Below are positions 45,001 to 54,457 of a DNA stretch of 64,000 nt, piece by piece. The notes beneath the pieces are model-generated. The model searched no databases, was not told the origin of the DNA, and was given only the letters and a program-made list of their open reading frames with translations. The stretch spans positions 992,001 through 1,056,000 of the forward strand of contig JARGXX010000027.1 of the NCBI GenBank assembly GCA_030374765.1, read 5' to 3'. Within the stretch, counting starts at the first letter, position 1. The number at the start of each line of letters is the position of its first letter. The translations under genes were made by a program, and so were the position numbers. This stretch comes from Agarophyton chilense (Eukaryota; Rhodophyta; Florideophyceae; Gracilariales; Gracilariaceae).

Positions 45001-47512
45001 GAGCATCATCACACGGTGTTCTTCCGAGAAGGTGGTGAAGGGCTTGCTGCAGCTCGAGAAAGACCGGCTACAAAGCTCTGCGAGTGGTTCGTAGCTAACC
45101 AAAAGTTCCCCGGTGCCCGTTATATTCGCTACGATGACTTTCCAAAGTATTTTACATGGAGCAAGTCGCAAAAATGCTGGCTTCCAAGAGCTTGCTTAAG
45201 GCGTCGCTCCGTTCCGCGGGGTCAGGCTTCCTCTTCTATAGCTGTTCCAGGCGGGCTTTATGATTTCAATCGTGAGGGAGCTCATGTCATTGGTCGTATC
45301 TACGCCGTAAGTCCCCGTGAAGGCGAGCGATATTTCCTGCGATTGCTGCTCACACAGGTTTCGGGTGCTACTTCGTTCGAAAACTTGCGTACTGTACAGG
45401 GCGAGAGGTGTGCGACGTTTAGAGACGCATGTCTTAGAATGGGGCTGTTAGCAGACGATGCAGAGTGGAAGCGCACGATTTCTCAGTCTTTTGAGTCTTC
45501 TTTCGTGCCTCTCACACATTTATTGGCTACAATCTTGCTATACTGCCAACCGGCAGACCCACGTTCGCTTTGGAATGAGCACCTGTCAATGTTTTTGCAA
45601 GACCTTCGCGCCCGACATAGAGGCATGGGGCGAGAGCTCTCTAATGATGAAGTAGCCGCTGGGTATGCTTTACTTGAGGTCCAAACCGCTCTACATGAAA
45701 TGAGTGCATCAGCCTCCTTGGAAAAGTATGGCCTACCTTTGCCTCCATCTCATCTCCCAACACTGGCAAATTCTTTGCAATCGGAACAACAGGTGCACAG
45801 TGACCTAGAAGAAATTGTGCGCTCTTCTATTCCGCGGTTCAACTCCGATCAGAGAAATGCCTTCAACAAGATCGTCGGCGCAATCCTTCCAGGAGCGTCA
45901 GCTGAGAGTTTGCAAAGTGTTGGGAATACTTCAGGGGTTTCTTTCTCCACAGATCAGTCCACACGTGTGTTCTTTTTGGATGCACCTGGAGGTACAGGCA
46001 AGACATTTTTTTCCCGAGCTATACAAGCAGTTCTACAGCTTCGAGGCAAAAATGTAATCACAGTAGCTACATCAGCTGTAGCTGCTGTGCTGCTAGATGG
46101 AGGTCGCACCGCACACTCAACGTTCAAAATACCCATACCTGCCCTGTCTGATAGTACATGCAACATCTCCTTGCAATCCACAGTGGCCGAAAGAATACAA
46201 AACGTGGACTTAATTATATGGGATGAGATCGTGATGTGTCACCGATTTTGCCTCGAAGCTGTGGAGCGTACTCTCCGCGACATCATGCGCTCGAGTACCC
46301 CATTTGGCGGCAAGTTCTTTTTGTTCTCAGGGGATTGCCGTCAGATTCTGCCTGTAGTTCCCCGTGGGTCCAGAGCGCAGATTGTCAATGCTTGCATCAA
46401 ATCCTCTAGCCTTTTCTCTCATTTTACCACGATCCATCTTACTCAAAACATGCGACTGACCACACTTCAGAATGACCCTTCAGCTACTGAGCAGACCTTG
46501 CAGTTCCCCGCATACCTCCTTCAAGTAGGAGAAGGTAGGGTTCCTGAGACCGTATCACGTGACCTTATTCCTCTTCCGCCCTCTATTCAGTATCATCCTT
46601 TCTATCGAACCATGTGCTCTGCTGTATTCGAAGGAATCGCCGACAAATACATGGATCTGTCTTGGATTACTACTACAGTAATTCTGACGACCAAAAACAA
46701 TCGCCTACCGGAGTTGAACGACTTTATTGGGCATATGATTCCCCAACCCTTTCGAACATATCTCAGCGCTGACAAAGTAGCAGATGAAGACCAAAACGCG
46801 TTGCAGTACCCCGTGGAGATGTTGAATACGCTCACTGCGGGTGCTGCACTTCCTGACCATCATCTCAAACTGAAGAAAGGATTCATGGTAATGTTGCTGC
46901 GAAACTTGGACCCTTCCAAAGGACATGTGAATGGTGCCAGATACTTAGTTGAGCGAATGACAAGCAGTTTACTCTTCTTACTGTTAGCTACGGGTGCACA
47001 CAAAGGACAGCGTCTCTGCTTGCCGAGAATGCCTTGCGGGCCTGGAGACGACACTTTCCCGGTTCCCGGCTTCACTCGAACGCAGTTTCCAGTAAGGGTT
47101 TGCTTTGCATTGACTACCAACAAAGCCCAGGGGCAATCTTTCGGTGGTCGAATTGGATTAGACCTTCGAGATAGCTGTTTTTCCCACGGTCAGCTCTATG
47201 TAGCTCTCTCACGTACTACAAACCCTTCCAACGTCAGAGTTTGTGTCGGCAACAGCGATAGAAACACACGTAATGTAGTTTTTCCAGAAGTTCTTACGTG
47301 AAAAGTGGTTGCATGATTTAAACTAGAGAGCAACTTCGTTTTTCTTTTGCTTTCTATTTTAAACCTCTTTTAATCTTATGCACTAGCCGTACTAAGAAAT
47401 GTTGACTTCAAAAGCCAGTTCTGAACAACAATCGCTACGAACTACTGTCAAATCTTATTCTCTACCTATATAAACTGTCAAACGCGTGCAAAGCACGCTA
47501 CGGAGCCACTCG
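42041..47512 (+). mobile_element. Helitron copy 2, full length
   Basis: It runs from CTACTAAAGCACATG with a (GT)n tract, through the palindromic leader and minisatellite, the intact Rep-helicase frame and a short AT-rich 3' region, to the hairpin GCGTGCAAAGCACGC (about 47483-47497). Copy 1 abuts on the left and copy 3 on the right, head to tail. The 3' end lacks a clear CTRR, so it may belong to a variant lineage such as Helitron2/Helentron. The exact ends are inferred from alignment of the three copies. Confidence 0.75.
42550..47301 (+). CDS. Helitron Rep-helicase transposase
   Basis: An unbroken frame of 1,583 aa from the first ATG; it is open further upstream through the minisatellite without an ATG. 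The N-terminus is Arg/Glu-rich, with a repeated NRERARIRRAR-like basic coil. Next is the Helitron-like N domain. The Rep HUH endonuclease motif is at His605/His607 (LPHAHIIFFLD) and the two-tyrosine motif at Tyr754/Tyr758 (YLFKYVCKG). The C-terminal third is a Pif1/SF1 helicase with Walker A GGTGKT (Lys1151), Walker B WDEIVM, SGDCRQILPV and a final KAQGQSF..LYVALSRT. The protein nicks and transfers one strand, so the element moves by rolling-circle replication. All catalytic residues I can check are present, so it may be active. Loss of introns is usual for such elements. It has normal codon use relative to nearby dead elements. Confidence 0.9.
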   Translation: MPTVPSTDAAEARRRQQCERAAVRRRAETSEQAEERRRRNRERARIRRARQTEAHRLITQEANRDAMRESRALEDTPTQFERNEANRVAMRQSRSQERTPDRQHRLHSVRNSQQVARRLFDEPEENSSLYLDLGPMDVPCRFCNALHFRDERIVSSSITNPLFETCCNKGARSFPLLPDPPPLLRQLFTDTGPRATHFRKEIRAYNTVLSMASVKANWVNRGRGNSRFNPTVTMQGQIYHFMGPLLPAPGRQPAFLSVYINDPDYNTQATARMAFLPRLRHRILIELAVLLHEVNPYVQTFRELREWALNDDHLSSFQMVIHADRRPRREHIRRYNGPHSSEVAALIPGNEDGEIGVRDIVVRKRGVLNANGSEVLDTIPVTHRSYDPLTYVILFPYGQDGWHMNLRFTPPNSTTQRKVTPLMYYSWQLFQRPTEFSTILHGKRLFQQYLVDQFCKVESERLSYLRQNQVKLRASDYTSLRDNLGDSLHAVDEADAVRAGRLFVLPSTFVGGDRYMRQQLHDIIAISNKLGHPDIFLTMTCNPNWPEIRGALFPGQQPQDRPDLCARVFRLKLKALMAFIIEENYFGPVAAHVRVIEFQKRGLPHAHIIFFLDSSSKHRLLSAENVDTVISAEIPPSTDPTLRELVLKNMIHTPCGSENQSAPCMGEGVCKKYFPKKFNAETGRLESEYYISYRRRSPEDGGESLQYRVRTGHQVSVVSLDNSWVVPYSPDLLRKLACHMNVELCVSRVGGIKYLFKYVCKGSDRVTMEIAGANGRYNEISTYQHARYVSASEAVWRLYSFDIVDRHPSVVRLDVHLEHHHTVFFREGGEGLAAARERPATKLCEWFVANQKFPGARYIRYDDFPKYFTWSKSQKCWLPRACLRRRSVPRGQASSSIAVPGGLYDFNREGAHVIGRIYAVSPREGERYFLRLLLTQVSGATSFENLRTVQGERCATFRDACLRMGLLADDAEWKRTISQSFESSFVPLTHLLATILLYCQPADPRSLWNEHLSMFLQDLRARHRGMGRELSNDEVAAGYALLEVQTALHEMSASASLEKYGLPLPPSHLPTLANSLQSEQQVHSDLEEIVRSSIPRFNSDQRNAFNKIVGAILPGASAESLQSVGNTSGVSFSTDQSTRVFFLDAPGGTGKTFFSRAIQAVLQLRGKNVITVATSAVAAVLLDGGRTAHSTFKIPIPALSDSTCNISLQSTVAERIQNVDLIIWDEIVMCHRFCLEAVERTLRDIMRSSTPFGGKFFLFSGDCRQILPVVPRGSRAQIVNACIKSSSLFSHFTTIHLTQNMRLTTLQNDPSATEQTLQFPAYLLQVGEGRVPETVSRDLIPLPPSIQYHPFYRTMCSAVFEGIADKYMDLSWITTTVILTTKNNRLPELNDFIGHMIPQPFRTYLSADKVADEDQNALQYPVEMLNTLTAGAALPDHHLKLKKGFMVMLLRNLDPSKGHVNGARYLVERMTSSLLFLLLATGAHKGQRLCLPRMPCGPGDDTFPVPGFTRTQFPVRVCFALTTNKAQGQSFGGRIGLDLRDSCFSHGQLYVALSRTTNPSNVRVCVGNSDRNTRNVVFPEVLT

Positions 47513-47975
47513 TCGCCTACTAAAGCACATGTTTGTGTGTGTGTGTGTCGCTGCGTGTGATACGAATGGGCCACTTGGCCGCGGAACAAGAGTGCCACGG
47601 CATAGGATTGGTCAACGGCGACACACGTATAACAGATGACCAATAGCGTGCCGTGGCACTAGGCTGGGCGGCGGAACAGGAGTGCCACGTCGCAGGATTC
47701 AAGGACGGAGACACTTGTACTCGCGCTCGCCAATGGCGTGCCGTGGCACTCGCGCGGGCGGCGGAACCAAGAGTGCCACGGCACGTGATTGGAGGATGTG
47801 GAAACGTGTAGGAAAGTTGGCTAATGGCATGCCGTAGCACTCCCCGCAGGCGGAGGAATATTCGTGCAAGCGACACGTGTGCACTCGCGCGGTCAAGGTA
47901 GATGTGTGCAGTGCAACACGAATATAACGCTACGAATGCATGTTTTCACAGACAAAACCGTGCAAAGCACGGATC
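47513..47975 (+). mobile_element. Helitron copy 3, short non-autonomous
   Basis: It shares the CTACTAAAGCACATG and (GT)n start and the palindromic leader with copies 1 and 2, but has no coding sequence. It ends at a related hairpin CCGTGCAAAGCACGG (47958-47972). The leader is expanded to three tandem units of about 91 bp (47580-47855), each with GAGTGCCACGGCA-like and TGCCGTGGCAC-like arms. After the hairpin the transposase reading frame of the host transposon starts. Confidence 0.7.
47580..47855 (+). repeat. 91-bp tandem repeat of palindromic leader
   Basis: Three units starting GCGGAACAAGAGTGCCACG and ending near TGCCGTGGCACTCG, each able to fold back on itself. Copies 1 and 2 have one unit each. 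Confidence 0.75.
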
Positions 47976-50105
47976 GGAGCCGGTTCGATCGGCGATGTAG
48001 TCGTCTAGGGTTGGGGTGAAGCCGCCGACGACGTGTTCGGAATTGACTAATGTGAGACGGGTTTGGCGGAGAGTGGGGAAGTCCTGGTTGAGAGCTAGTG
48101 TTTTGAGTGTGAGTGTGACAAAGGAGGGGAGTGCAAGGGTTCCAATCTGTTAAATGATGGCGATAGTGTCTGGGGAGAAGAGGTCCTGAAGGGAAGATAT
48201 TGTTGAGTGGGGGTTTGCTCGAAGGAATTTGTGAGCGGTGATGAGATCGGAAAAGGAGGTGTGCTTGCCATCATGGACAAAACCTGGTTTGCGGGCTTGG
48301 AAGGGAGGTGGAGGGCCATGGGAGGATGAGGTGACGGAAGGATCAGGGGAGAGAGAAATCCAATTTTTGACGGCATCGGAGCGTTCGATGGCACGGATGG
48401 TTTCGTTGTGCGCGGTGGCTCTGCGCTTGGAGGTTCGGGAGTAATGTGCTTTGAAGAGGGTATGGGCTTGTTCGAAGATGACTGCATCGTTGAAGTGGAG
48501 ACCCCCAAAGCGTCGAATGTCGTCTACGACGTGATCGAGGAGGTGGCATTTGAGGGTGCCAAGGTTGGAGGTATGGTATGGACCGAGAACATCGACAGCT
48601 CTGTGCTTGAAGGAATGGATTTGGGAAGCGAGTTTGGCAAGACGAGAAGTGGTCCATTCGGGGACGGAGTTGTAGCACATGGAGGTGAGGAGGAGGTCTG
48701 TGTACTTGGAGAAGACGGTTGTGATGGGAGCGGAATTGGCTTCGTCACAGCAGCGGTCGAAGAAGGCGCCGATGAAGGGGAAGACCATGTCGAGGGCGCG
48801 GTAGTCTTTTGCTTCTAGCATGCCGCGGACGTCGTCAGTTGTGAAGAAGCCGTTGAGGGACTGCCCGCTTTCGGAAGTAGAGAAGTCGATGTGGAGGCCG
48901 GTAGCTGGGGAATGATTTTCGATGGCGGTGAGGATGAAGTTGGAGTGCTTGAGGATGGAGGTGCGGACGGAGTGGAAGGAATGGCGGGAGTTTGTGGAGC
49001 TGATGGTGGTGAAGAGGTGTTCTGATCTGAGACGTTCGATGGCGGCGAGCTTGATGAGTTTGGAAACGCCGAGGTGGAAGTTGTGGAGGGGTTCCAAGGG
49101 GAAGATGTTGTATGGGGTGAGGAGGGGGGTGATGTTGTAAAGGGGGTAAGACTCGAAGAGGGAGGGGTATTTTGCGAGGGAGATGGAGTGGAGTGCTTGG
49201 AGAGCTTGTTCCTTGAAGTTGCGCGAGACTCTTGGCTTGCGGGCGAGGAGAGCTGCTTCGGAGTCGTTGAGGAGGGAGAAGTGTTTGTTGCGGGCTGCAA
49301 GGGTGAGGGGAAGAGATCGAGGGGGATGGGCGTGAGAGTGTTGGTGGAGTTGTGAGCGAGGGACAGAGCATCTGTGGCAGGGGTGCTGGGGGCGGGTGCC
49401 GTGGGAGATGGCGAGCATATCCTTTGCCTCGGGAATGTCTGCGCAGTAGCTGGCGATGATGGGGTGGCATTGGCGAAGAACGCCGTCTGCGTCGCGGAAG
49501 GAGAAACCGGGGAGGGCGGAAGAGAAGAGAGGTTGAAGGAGGGAGGAGATGGTCTGCTGTATGAGTTCCATTTTTGTTTGGCGGGGGATGGAGGAGGAAT
49601 GAGTGATGATATCTGCATCTGTAGAAGGAGTGATTGGGGTGAAGGAGGTGGGAAGATAGCCGAGGAGTGTGAGATTGTCGGAGATGCATTTGCGGCGAAA
49701 GGAGTCGGAGAAGTTGAGAAGGGTGATGTGGAGGGGGTTGGAGGTGATGGGAGAAGATTTGAGAGAGGTAGAGGACTTGTCGGAGTAGATTTGGACGAGG
49801 CCGATGAAGGAGTCGATACCGGTGGAGTGAGGGAGATGCCAGACGATGTTATCTTTTGTGGACTGCATGATGGCGGTCTTGAGTGCGGGGACGACTTTTG
49901 AGCCGAGGGTGGCTGCCATGGGGTGTGCGAAGGCGGGGGAGCCGGAGGCGGATGTTTGGGAGATGGGGTGGAAAAAGGTGTTCTTGAAGTATGCGAGGGC
50001 GAGCTGTTGTTTGAGGACATGGATTGCGTCTTTCTGGAAGAGGGTTGCAGAGAAGCGTTTGTGGGGATCGAAGATGGTGGAGGAGGCGAAACCAATGGAC
50101 CTAAA
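47973..50105 (-). pseudogene. Tnp2/CACTA-like transposase (disrupted)
   Basis: A single minus-strand frame from an acceptor-like CGCAG at 50106 through ATG 49919 to TAA at 48150, then on in the same frame until the Helitron block. Segments such as DMLAISHGTRPQHPCHRCSV (a Cys/His metal-binding site) and PLEPLHNFHLGVSKLI resemble Tnp2-type transposases of CACTA and related elements. CHLLDHVVDDIRRFGGLHFN is the expected C-terminal HD..RFG segment. A stop at 48150 (TAA where CAA could be) and the missing C-terminal end make it inactive. The 426-codon minus frame that overlaps it is a shadow. Confidence 0.55.
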
Positions 50106-50301
50106 CTGCGGCGACAGAAAGATTCACGCTAGTTTTACCTCCATCAAAACTAGAAAAACTGCAGATATGTGCTAGTTTTCCTTCCCATACAAACTAGCAC
50201 TAATGAACGAATGAAAATATTTTCGGAAATTAACACCTCCAAATTTGGATAAATTCACGGGTTTTTCGGTCATTTCAATTCGTCCTTTTTTGACCACTGA
50301 A

Positions 50302-50321
50302 CTAGCATTCCGAGAACACTG
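50302..50321 (-). repeat. Right terminal inverted repeat of the DNA transposon
   Basis: CTAGCATTCCGAGAACACTG, the complement of the left repeat with one mismatch. Sequence beyond it reads as Gypsy pol. Confidence 0.7.
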
Positions 50322-50460
50322 ACGTTCCAAAGAATGAACACCAAGCGGGATACGTGATCGAGCGCATCATCTCCACCGGTCTGGGAGAAGACGGAACTAT
50401 GCGCTATCGCGTCCGTTCGTTTGGATACTGTAGTATTCTACTATGTCGGGGAATCTGATA
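50322..50460 (+). pseudogene. Gypsy pol remainder, chromodomain-like
   Basis: Directly right of the TIR, a frame reads GYVIERIISTGLGEDGTMRY then RVRSFGY. This resembles the start of the chromodomain (YxVERIL..R..YxVKWKGY) at the end of chromovirus integrases. The aromatic cage is partly lost and a frame change follows. It is the 3' end of the pol gene that ends at 39326. Confidence 0.5.
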
Positions 50461-51494
50461 GGATGATTTTTCGCGAAGTTGCGGTTGGAACTCATAAGTG
50501 ACTGATGTCATCAAACTTGTGATATGAAACGGCACACCGCGGAGGATGCCAGGAGGCAGGGTACATTAGTGGAACACGTGGTATCACGAGTGGACTGGCT
50601 TGCAACGGCGCATGTAGTGGCGATCCACGTGGCAAGTTTTACTATCCTTTGTAGCTAGACGTCCATTAGGGACCATACCGATACAGTGGTTTGGCTAAGT
50701 GGCTGACCACTGGGTATTATTTATATATTTATTTGGGCACTCACTCTGGCACACAGTACATAGTGCACCAGAGGTGAGCGCCGACTCCAAGTAAAGGAGA
50801 CAACATGGGCATCATGACTATTCTGTTCCTCGCTTAGGACTCCTTAACCAGAGATCCGGACGAGCCATAATAGATAGTCAGCCCCCAACCACTTCACGAG
50901 CCGTCTCGTACCTACGTTCCCTCAACGTTTTACAGTTGCACTGTTCACCCTCACTGGCGAGTAGTGGCCTTACACCCCACTTCCAGCTTGCTGGTGTTGT
51001 AGCTCTACCACCCCTTTTACTTCGCCGCAAGCGACCCATCGGCAGTCCGAACGCTGTTGCAGGTGTCTGCTCTCTCCGTTAGAGCGGATACTGCAGCTAC
51101 ACCTCTTAGGAAGACACTTGGGGCAAGAGTTTCAAACCATGGCGGCTAATTTTATCGCCCGCTATTGGCGCAAAATCGGCCGCGCGGAGCGCAGCCTTCA
51201 GGAGGGGGAAATCATTGGCCCGAATAATACCAAACCGCCTCCCAAACCGCCTTCCGACACGACGGTTTGCCGTAGCGCCCGCATCTGGGAACAAAGTCAG
51301 TCCTCAGGCAACACCTGAGAAAGACCTAAGACGCTCTCAAGGTTCGCACGCCGTCCCAGGGCACGCAAGTTTGAGGAATACAGAAGCAACTTTGGGAAAG
51401 CACAAGAATTACATTATTTGACTAACTAGTCGAGGCCTAACAGCTCTTTTAATGACCTCAAGGTTCGCGAAAACGCTACGAACACCAACAGGAC
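50461..51494. other. Gypsy 3' internal region, noncoding
   Basis: 1.0 kb with no gene. It has an imperfect hairpin (50746-50790, CACTCACTCTGG with CCAGAGGTGAG). It lies between the sense pol end and the antisense reading frame. Confidence 0.4.
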
Positions 51495-53959
51495 TCACTT
51501 GCGCCGCGCAGCAGTAACTCTGTCGTCCTCATTGGAACCTACAGGAGTGAGACCGGGACTACGGTCACCTGAGGAGCATACTGTACCAATAGGACCGGCC
51601 CCAGCGAGCCGAGCACGCTTCTTCGGCGGAGATTCACCTGAAAACCTATTGTCACCATCGGAAGCCTCCCGGTCGCTCAAATTTAGACCATACCGGGCAT
51701 CCAAGTCTGCATTAACTCTCTGGGACATCATCTGTGAATTCTGCTTCAGAATATTGACCATAGCGGTCTTCAGATTCTGACCCTGTCGGAGAACTGCGGC
51801 GTAACGCGCCAGGCGACGCGCCCAGGAGCAGGCTTCCCTCAGGATTGTCGCAAATTTCATCGAGGCAGTAATACCAACGGTACGGCAGACATGACGGAGA
51901 TCCGTGGCTACAGCTGTGACTGAAGCTGGGAAATGCGGCACTGGGGAGGACGGAGAGATGTCGACACCCACAGAGCCATCGCATCACCTACAGAAATTTC
52001 GGCTTCTACAGTAACCTCGCCAGGAAGGATGTTCACTTGGGCGACGGGCGTCTCATATGAGAGTTCATCCTAAGGAGCAGCGCCCAGAGGATTTGGAGGA
52101 GAAGAAGTGGTCGTCATCTCAACAGCGGACTCGACTGGAGGATTTATGCCTTTCACGGGTTGGACTAAGGGATCTTCACCGAAGGATTCTCCATCGGACA
52201 TACCAACCAAAATCAATGGCGTGGCTTCCAAGTCAGGTTTGAAGCACACGAAATCGAAATCATTGGCGTTCGGGTTACCGTCAAGCACATGACGCCCCGG
52301 AATGTCCGATGGTTGATTTGTCAAAGGCTTGGCGGGATAGGCACGAGTACCATCCCGACCCTGTGGATGTAGCGGAGTCGGCGTGAACGAGTCGGTATCG
52401 TGTTCATACCATAGGAACCCAGGATTATTGCCCCACTTCACCAGTAGGACATGATCCAAAAGAGCCTCGGCCTCCTCGACAGCGAACTGGGTCTCACCGA
52501 CGATATTCTGGATGACCAGGTTCCTCAGGAAACGGATCATGATGTCTGGGAGAGGGATTAGACGACCTCGAGGACCGGGTATGTTCTCGTTGTACCATAC
52601 CCACCAATCATCCGAACGGACATTACCACGGACTCCGTACTTCGCGGTATCCAGGAAGGCCATAAGGCACATAACGCCGATCTCAACGAAGAGTATCTGC
52701 CAGGCCAACCAAGACCTTCGGTCATTGTCATCGCCTATTAGTTGGGACGAATGATACGCCACTTCGGACGGCATGGGACTCAAAAGAGCGGCTAAATACG
52801 CCAGTACAGGGCCCATTGGTTCTCGTCTACGCGGGGAAGCGAGATAAATAACGGAGGACGTTTGTCTGCGCTCATGTCGTGGAACTCCACCTGGGGCCAA
52901 CAGAAGAAGAACTCCAGGGATAGACTCAAACGACCATCGGGCTCATGCATCTCGTTCCAATAGACCCTATTGGACATCCAAAAGATGCGGTCATAAGGCG
53001 GTCGGAAGCACATGAGCGCCTAGAGGTTGTGACCCGCCGGAGGAAATCTCATGTGAGGCGAGATGAAGTCTGCGTATAGGTCCGAATCCGAAAGGAGTTT
53101 TTTCACCATGAACTGGTACTCGGCTTCCTCCTCACAGCGGACGTACAACATTTCCGGTTAGATGAGGGTGCGACAGCCCGTCGCCGAACGCGGATCCACA
53201 GGGCAATGCAAACAACGCTTATACCACGAGAGGCTGCGCGCGTTCTTATGGCCCCTCCGGAAATCGGAGGTCTTAGAAAACCTACCAGCGTCTAGATACA
53301 TATGACAGAACCTATAGTATTCTTTAACAGAGAACGGTAGAATTGCATGACGCACTGCCCGCAGATTTTGTCCTATAGAATTGTCATAGCGGTTCCCAGG
53401 GCGCTCATAAGCCACTTAGTATCCCAAGAGGCTCCCCGTTTCGTTGTTCGAAGGCGTGGTGCCGCTGCCCACAGGCTGGTCCGCCGGGAAATGGATAGGA
53501 AAACGGACGGAAGCAACAAAATCTGGGGGAAGAATGGCGTATCCAACGGGCTTATTGGGCGAGTTCGGCATCGCGCGCAACCAATGCAAAAGTACCACGA
53601 TGGGAATATGAGACGATGGAATTGACCGGAGCGAACTGACAGACATTAACCACGGTGGACGAAGCGCGTAGAGTCGGCAAAGGAAAAGCGGAGAATAGGG
53701 AAGGCCCCAATGACCGCCAGGGGAGAAAAAGTCAAGGAACCATCTCTTTAATGCGTAACGGGGAATACCCCGGCGATGCACCTGTGGCCAGTGCTCTCGG
53801 CGCGCTTGAGTTTCAGTCCTTAGGCAAAATAGGTGCCACCCCGGCGCCAATGGTCAGCTCACATTTCCTCGTACCTCCGCAGGTGATGACGATGCGACGT
53901 CCCGTCTCGCCCAATGGTAACGGGAGCAACTGAGAGCTCACGTCCTTTGGATCAATCAT
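51495..53959 (-). pseudogene. Antisense reading frame inside Gypsy element, unknown
   Basis: Minus strand, opposite to gag-pol. It starts at ATG 53959, only 50 bp inside the 3' LTR (MIDPKDVSSQLLPLPLGETG). Fragments in successive frames continue towards 51495: 53850-52792 in one frame with TAA near 53413, TAA near 53158 and a TAG near 53018, then 52900-52070 after a frameshift, then 51971-51495. Together they would give roughly 800 residues. Trp-rich segments (SDDWWVWYNENIPGPRGR) and a basic Ser-rich end (PPKKRARLAG, a possible nuclear signal) are visible. I recognise no domain. The length and the shared decay with gag-pol suggest it was once a real gene of the element, like antisense frames reported in some plant Gypsy lineages. 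Confidence 0.5.
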
Positions 53960-54008
53960 GAGGCAATCAGGACTTCGCCGTACCGGTCGAATCTTAATGA
54001 GGAAGATA

Positions 54009-54454
54009 TGTGAAGGAGCAACGATAACGGTTTAGCCTTGTAAGCTGCTGCGGCCTGGGGTATTTTACAGACGCCACGTGGACTGGGCGACCTCAGCTGG
54101 ACTCATTTAGATAATATTTCTTTTTTTTTTAGTGTAATAGATTAGCATTACATTGCCAGGGTGATCCCAGCGCCTTGCCATTGCTATTTACTTGGCTAAA
54201 GTGACGCTTCTCCCTTAGAGTAAGGCAGGCACGGTTAGAATACTAAAGTATCCCCTTTGTTACATTAGTTTCATCAATTGGTCTTCAACCATTCGTTTCC
54301 ATAGCTCCTACCTGTAGAACTACGCAGTAAACGCCAGCCCATTGCACCAAGTACTTTGGAAGTGCCGCCGTGAAGGATACGAACCTTAGGACCCGCTCAA
54401 ACACGCTACCTCAGGTTGAGACCAGTACGCTGATCTACCAGTCATTGTGTTACA
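54009..54454 (+). repeat. 3' LTR
   Basis: 446 bp, TGTGAAGG...GTGTTACA, similar throughout to the 5' LTR. ACCAT follows it, matching ACAAT before the 5' LTR at four of five bases. Confidence 0.8.
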
Positions 54455-54457
54455 ACC

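Larger units (their letters stand above)
39327..50321. mobile_element. Tnp2/CACTA-like DNA transposon, itself interrupted
   Basis: The ends are 20-bp inverted repeats: CTGTGTTCTCGGAATGCTAG at 39327-39346, and its near-complement at 50302-50321 (one mismatch). Copies of a GCTAGTTTT-like motif recur inside both ends, as in CACTA subterminal regions. CGT occurs on both flanks and could be the 3-bp target duplication, but the right end would need a one-base offset. Outside the inserted Helitrons the element is about 3.1 kb. It disrupts the Gypsy pol gene between the GPF/Y module and the chromodomain. A transposase pseudogene lies on the minus strand near its right end. Confidence 0.65.
32527..54454 (+). 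mobile_element. Ty3/Gypsy retrotransposon with nested insertions
   Basis: The 5' LTR (32527-32968) and 3' LTR (54009-54454) are in the same orientation. ACAAT precedes the first and ACCAT follows the second: a 5-bp target duplication with one mismatch. Neither LTR has a duplication of its own, so they are one element. Gag, protease, reverse transcriptase, RNase H, integrase and a chromodomain-like remnant follow the Ty3/Gypsy order. The element is 21.9 kb because an 11-kb DNA transposon with Helitrons inside it has split pol. By eye the two LTRs are roughly 85% identical, so the insertion is old. Stops, frameshifts and lost integrase residues make it non-autonomous. No clear primer-binding site follows the 5' LTR. 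Confidence 0.75.

Noticed and set aside
40096..47975. CRISPR array
   Set aside because: Repeats here are minisatellites and palindromic leaders without unique, evenly sized spacers, in a eukaryotic genome.
48815..50095. A 426-codon minus frame
   Set aside because: It is Pro/Ser-rich and overlaps the Tnp2-like transposase in another frame. It has no domain and is a composition shadow.
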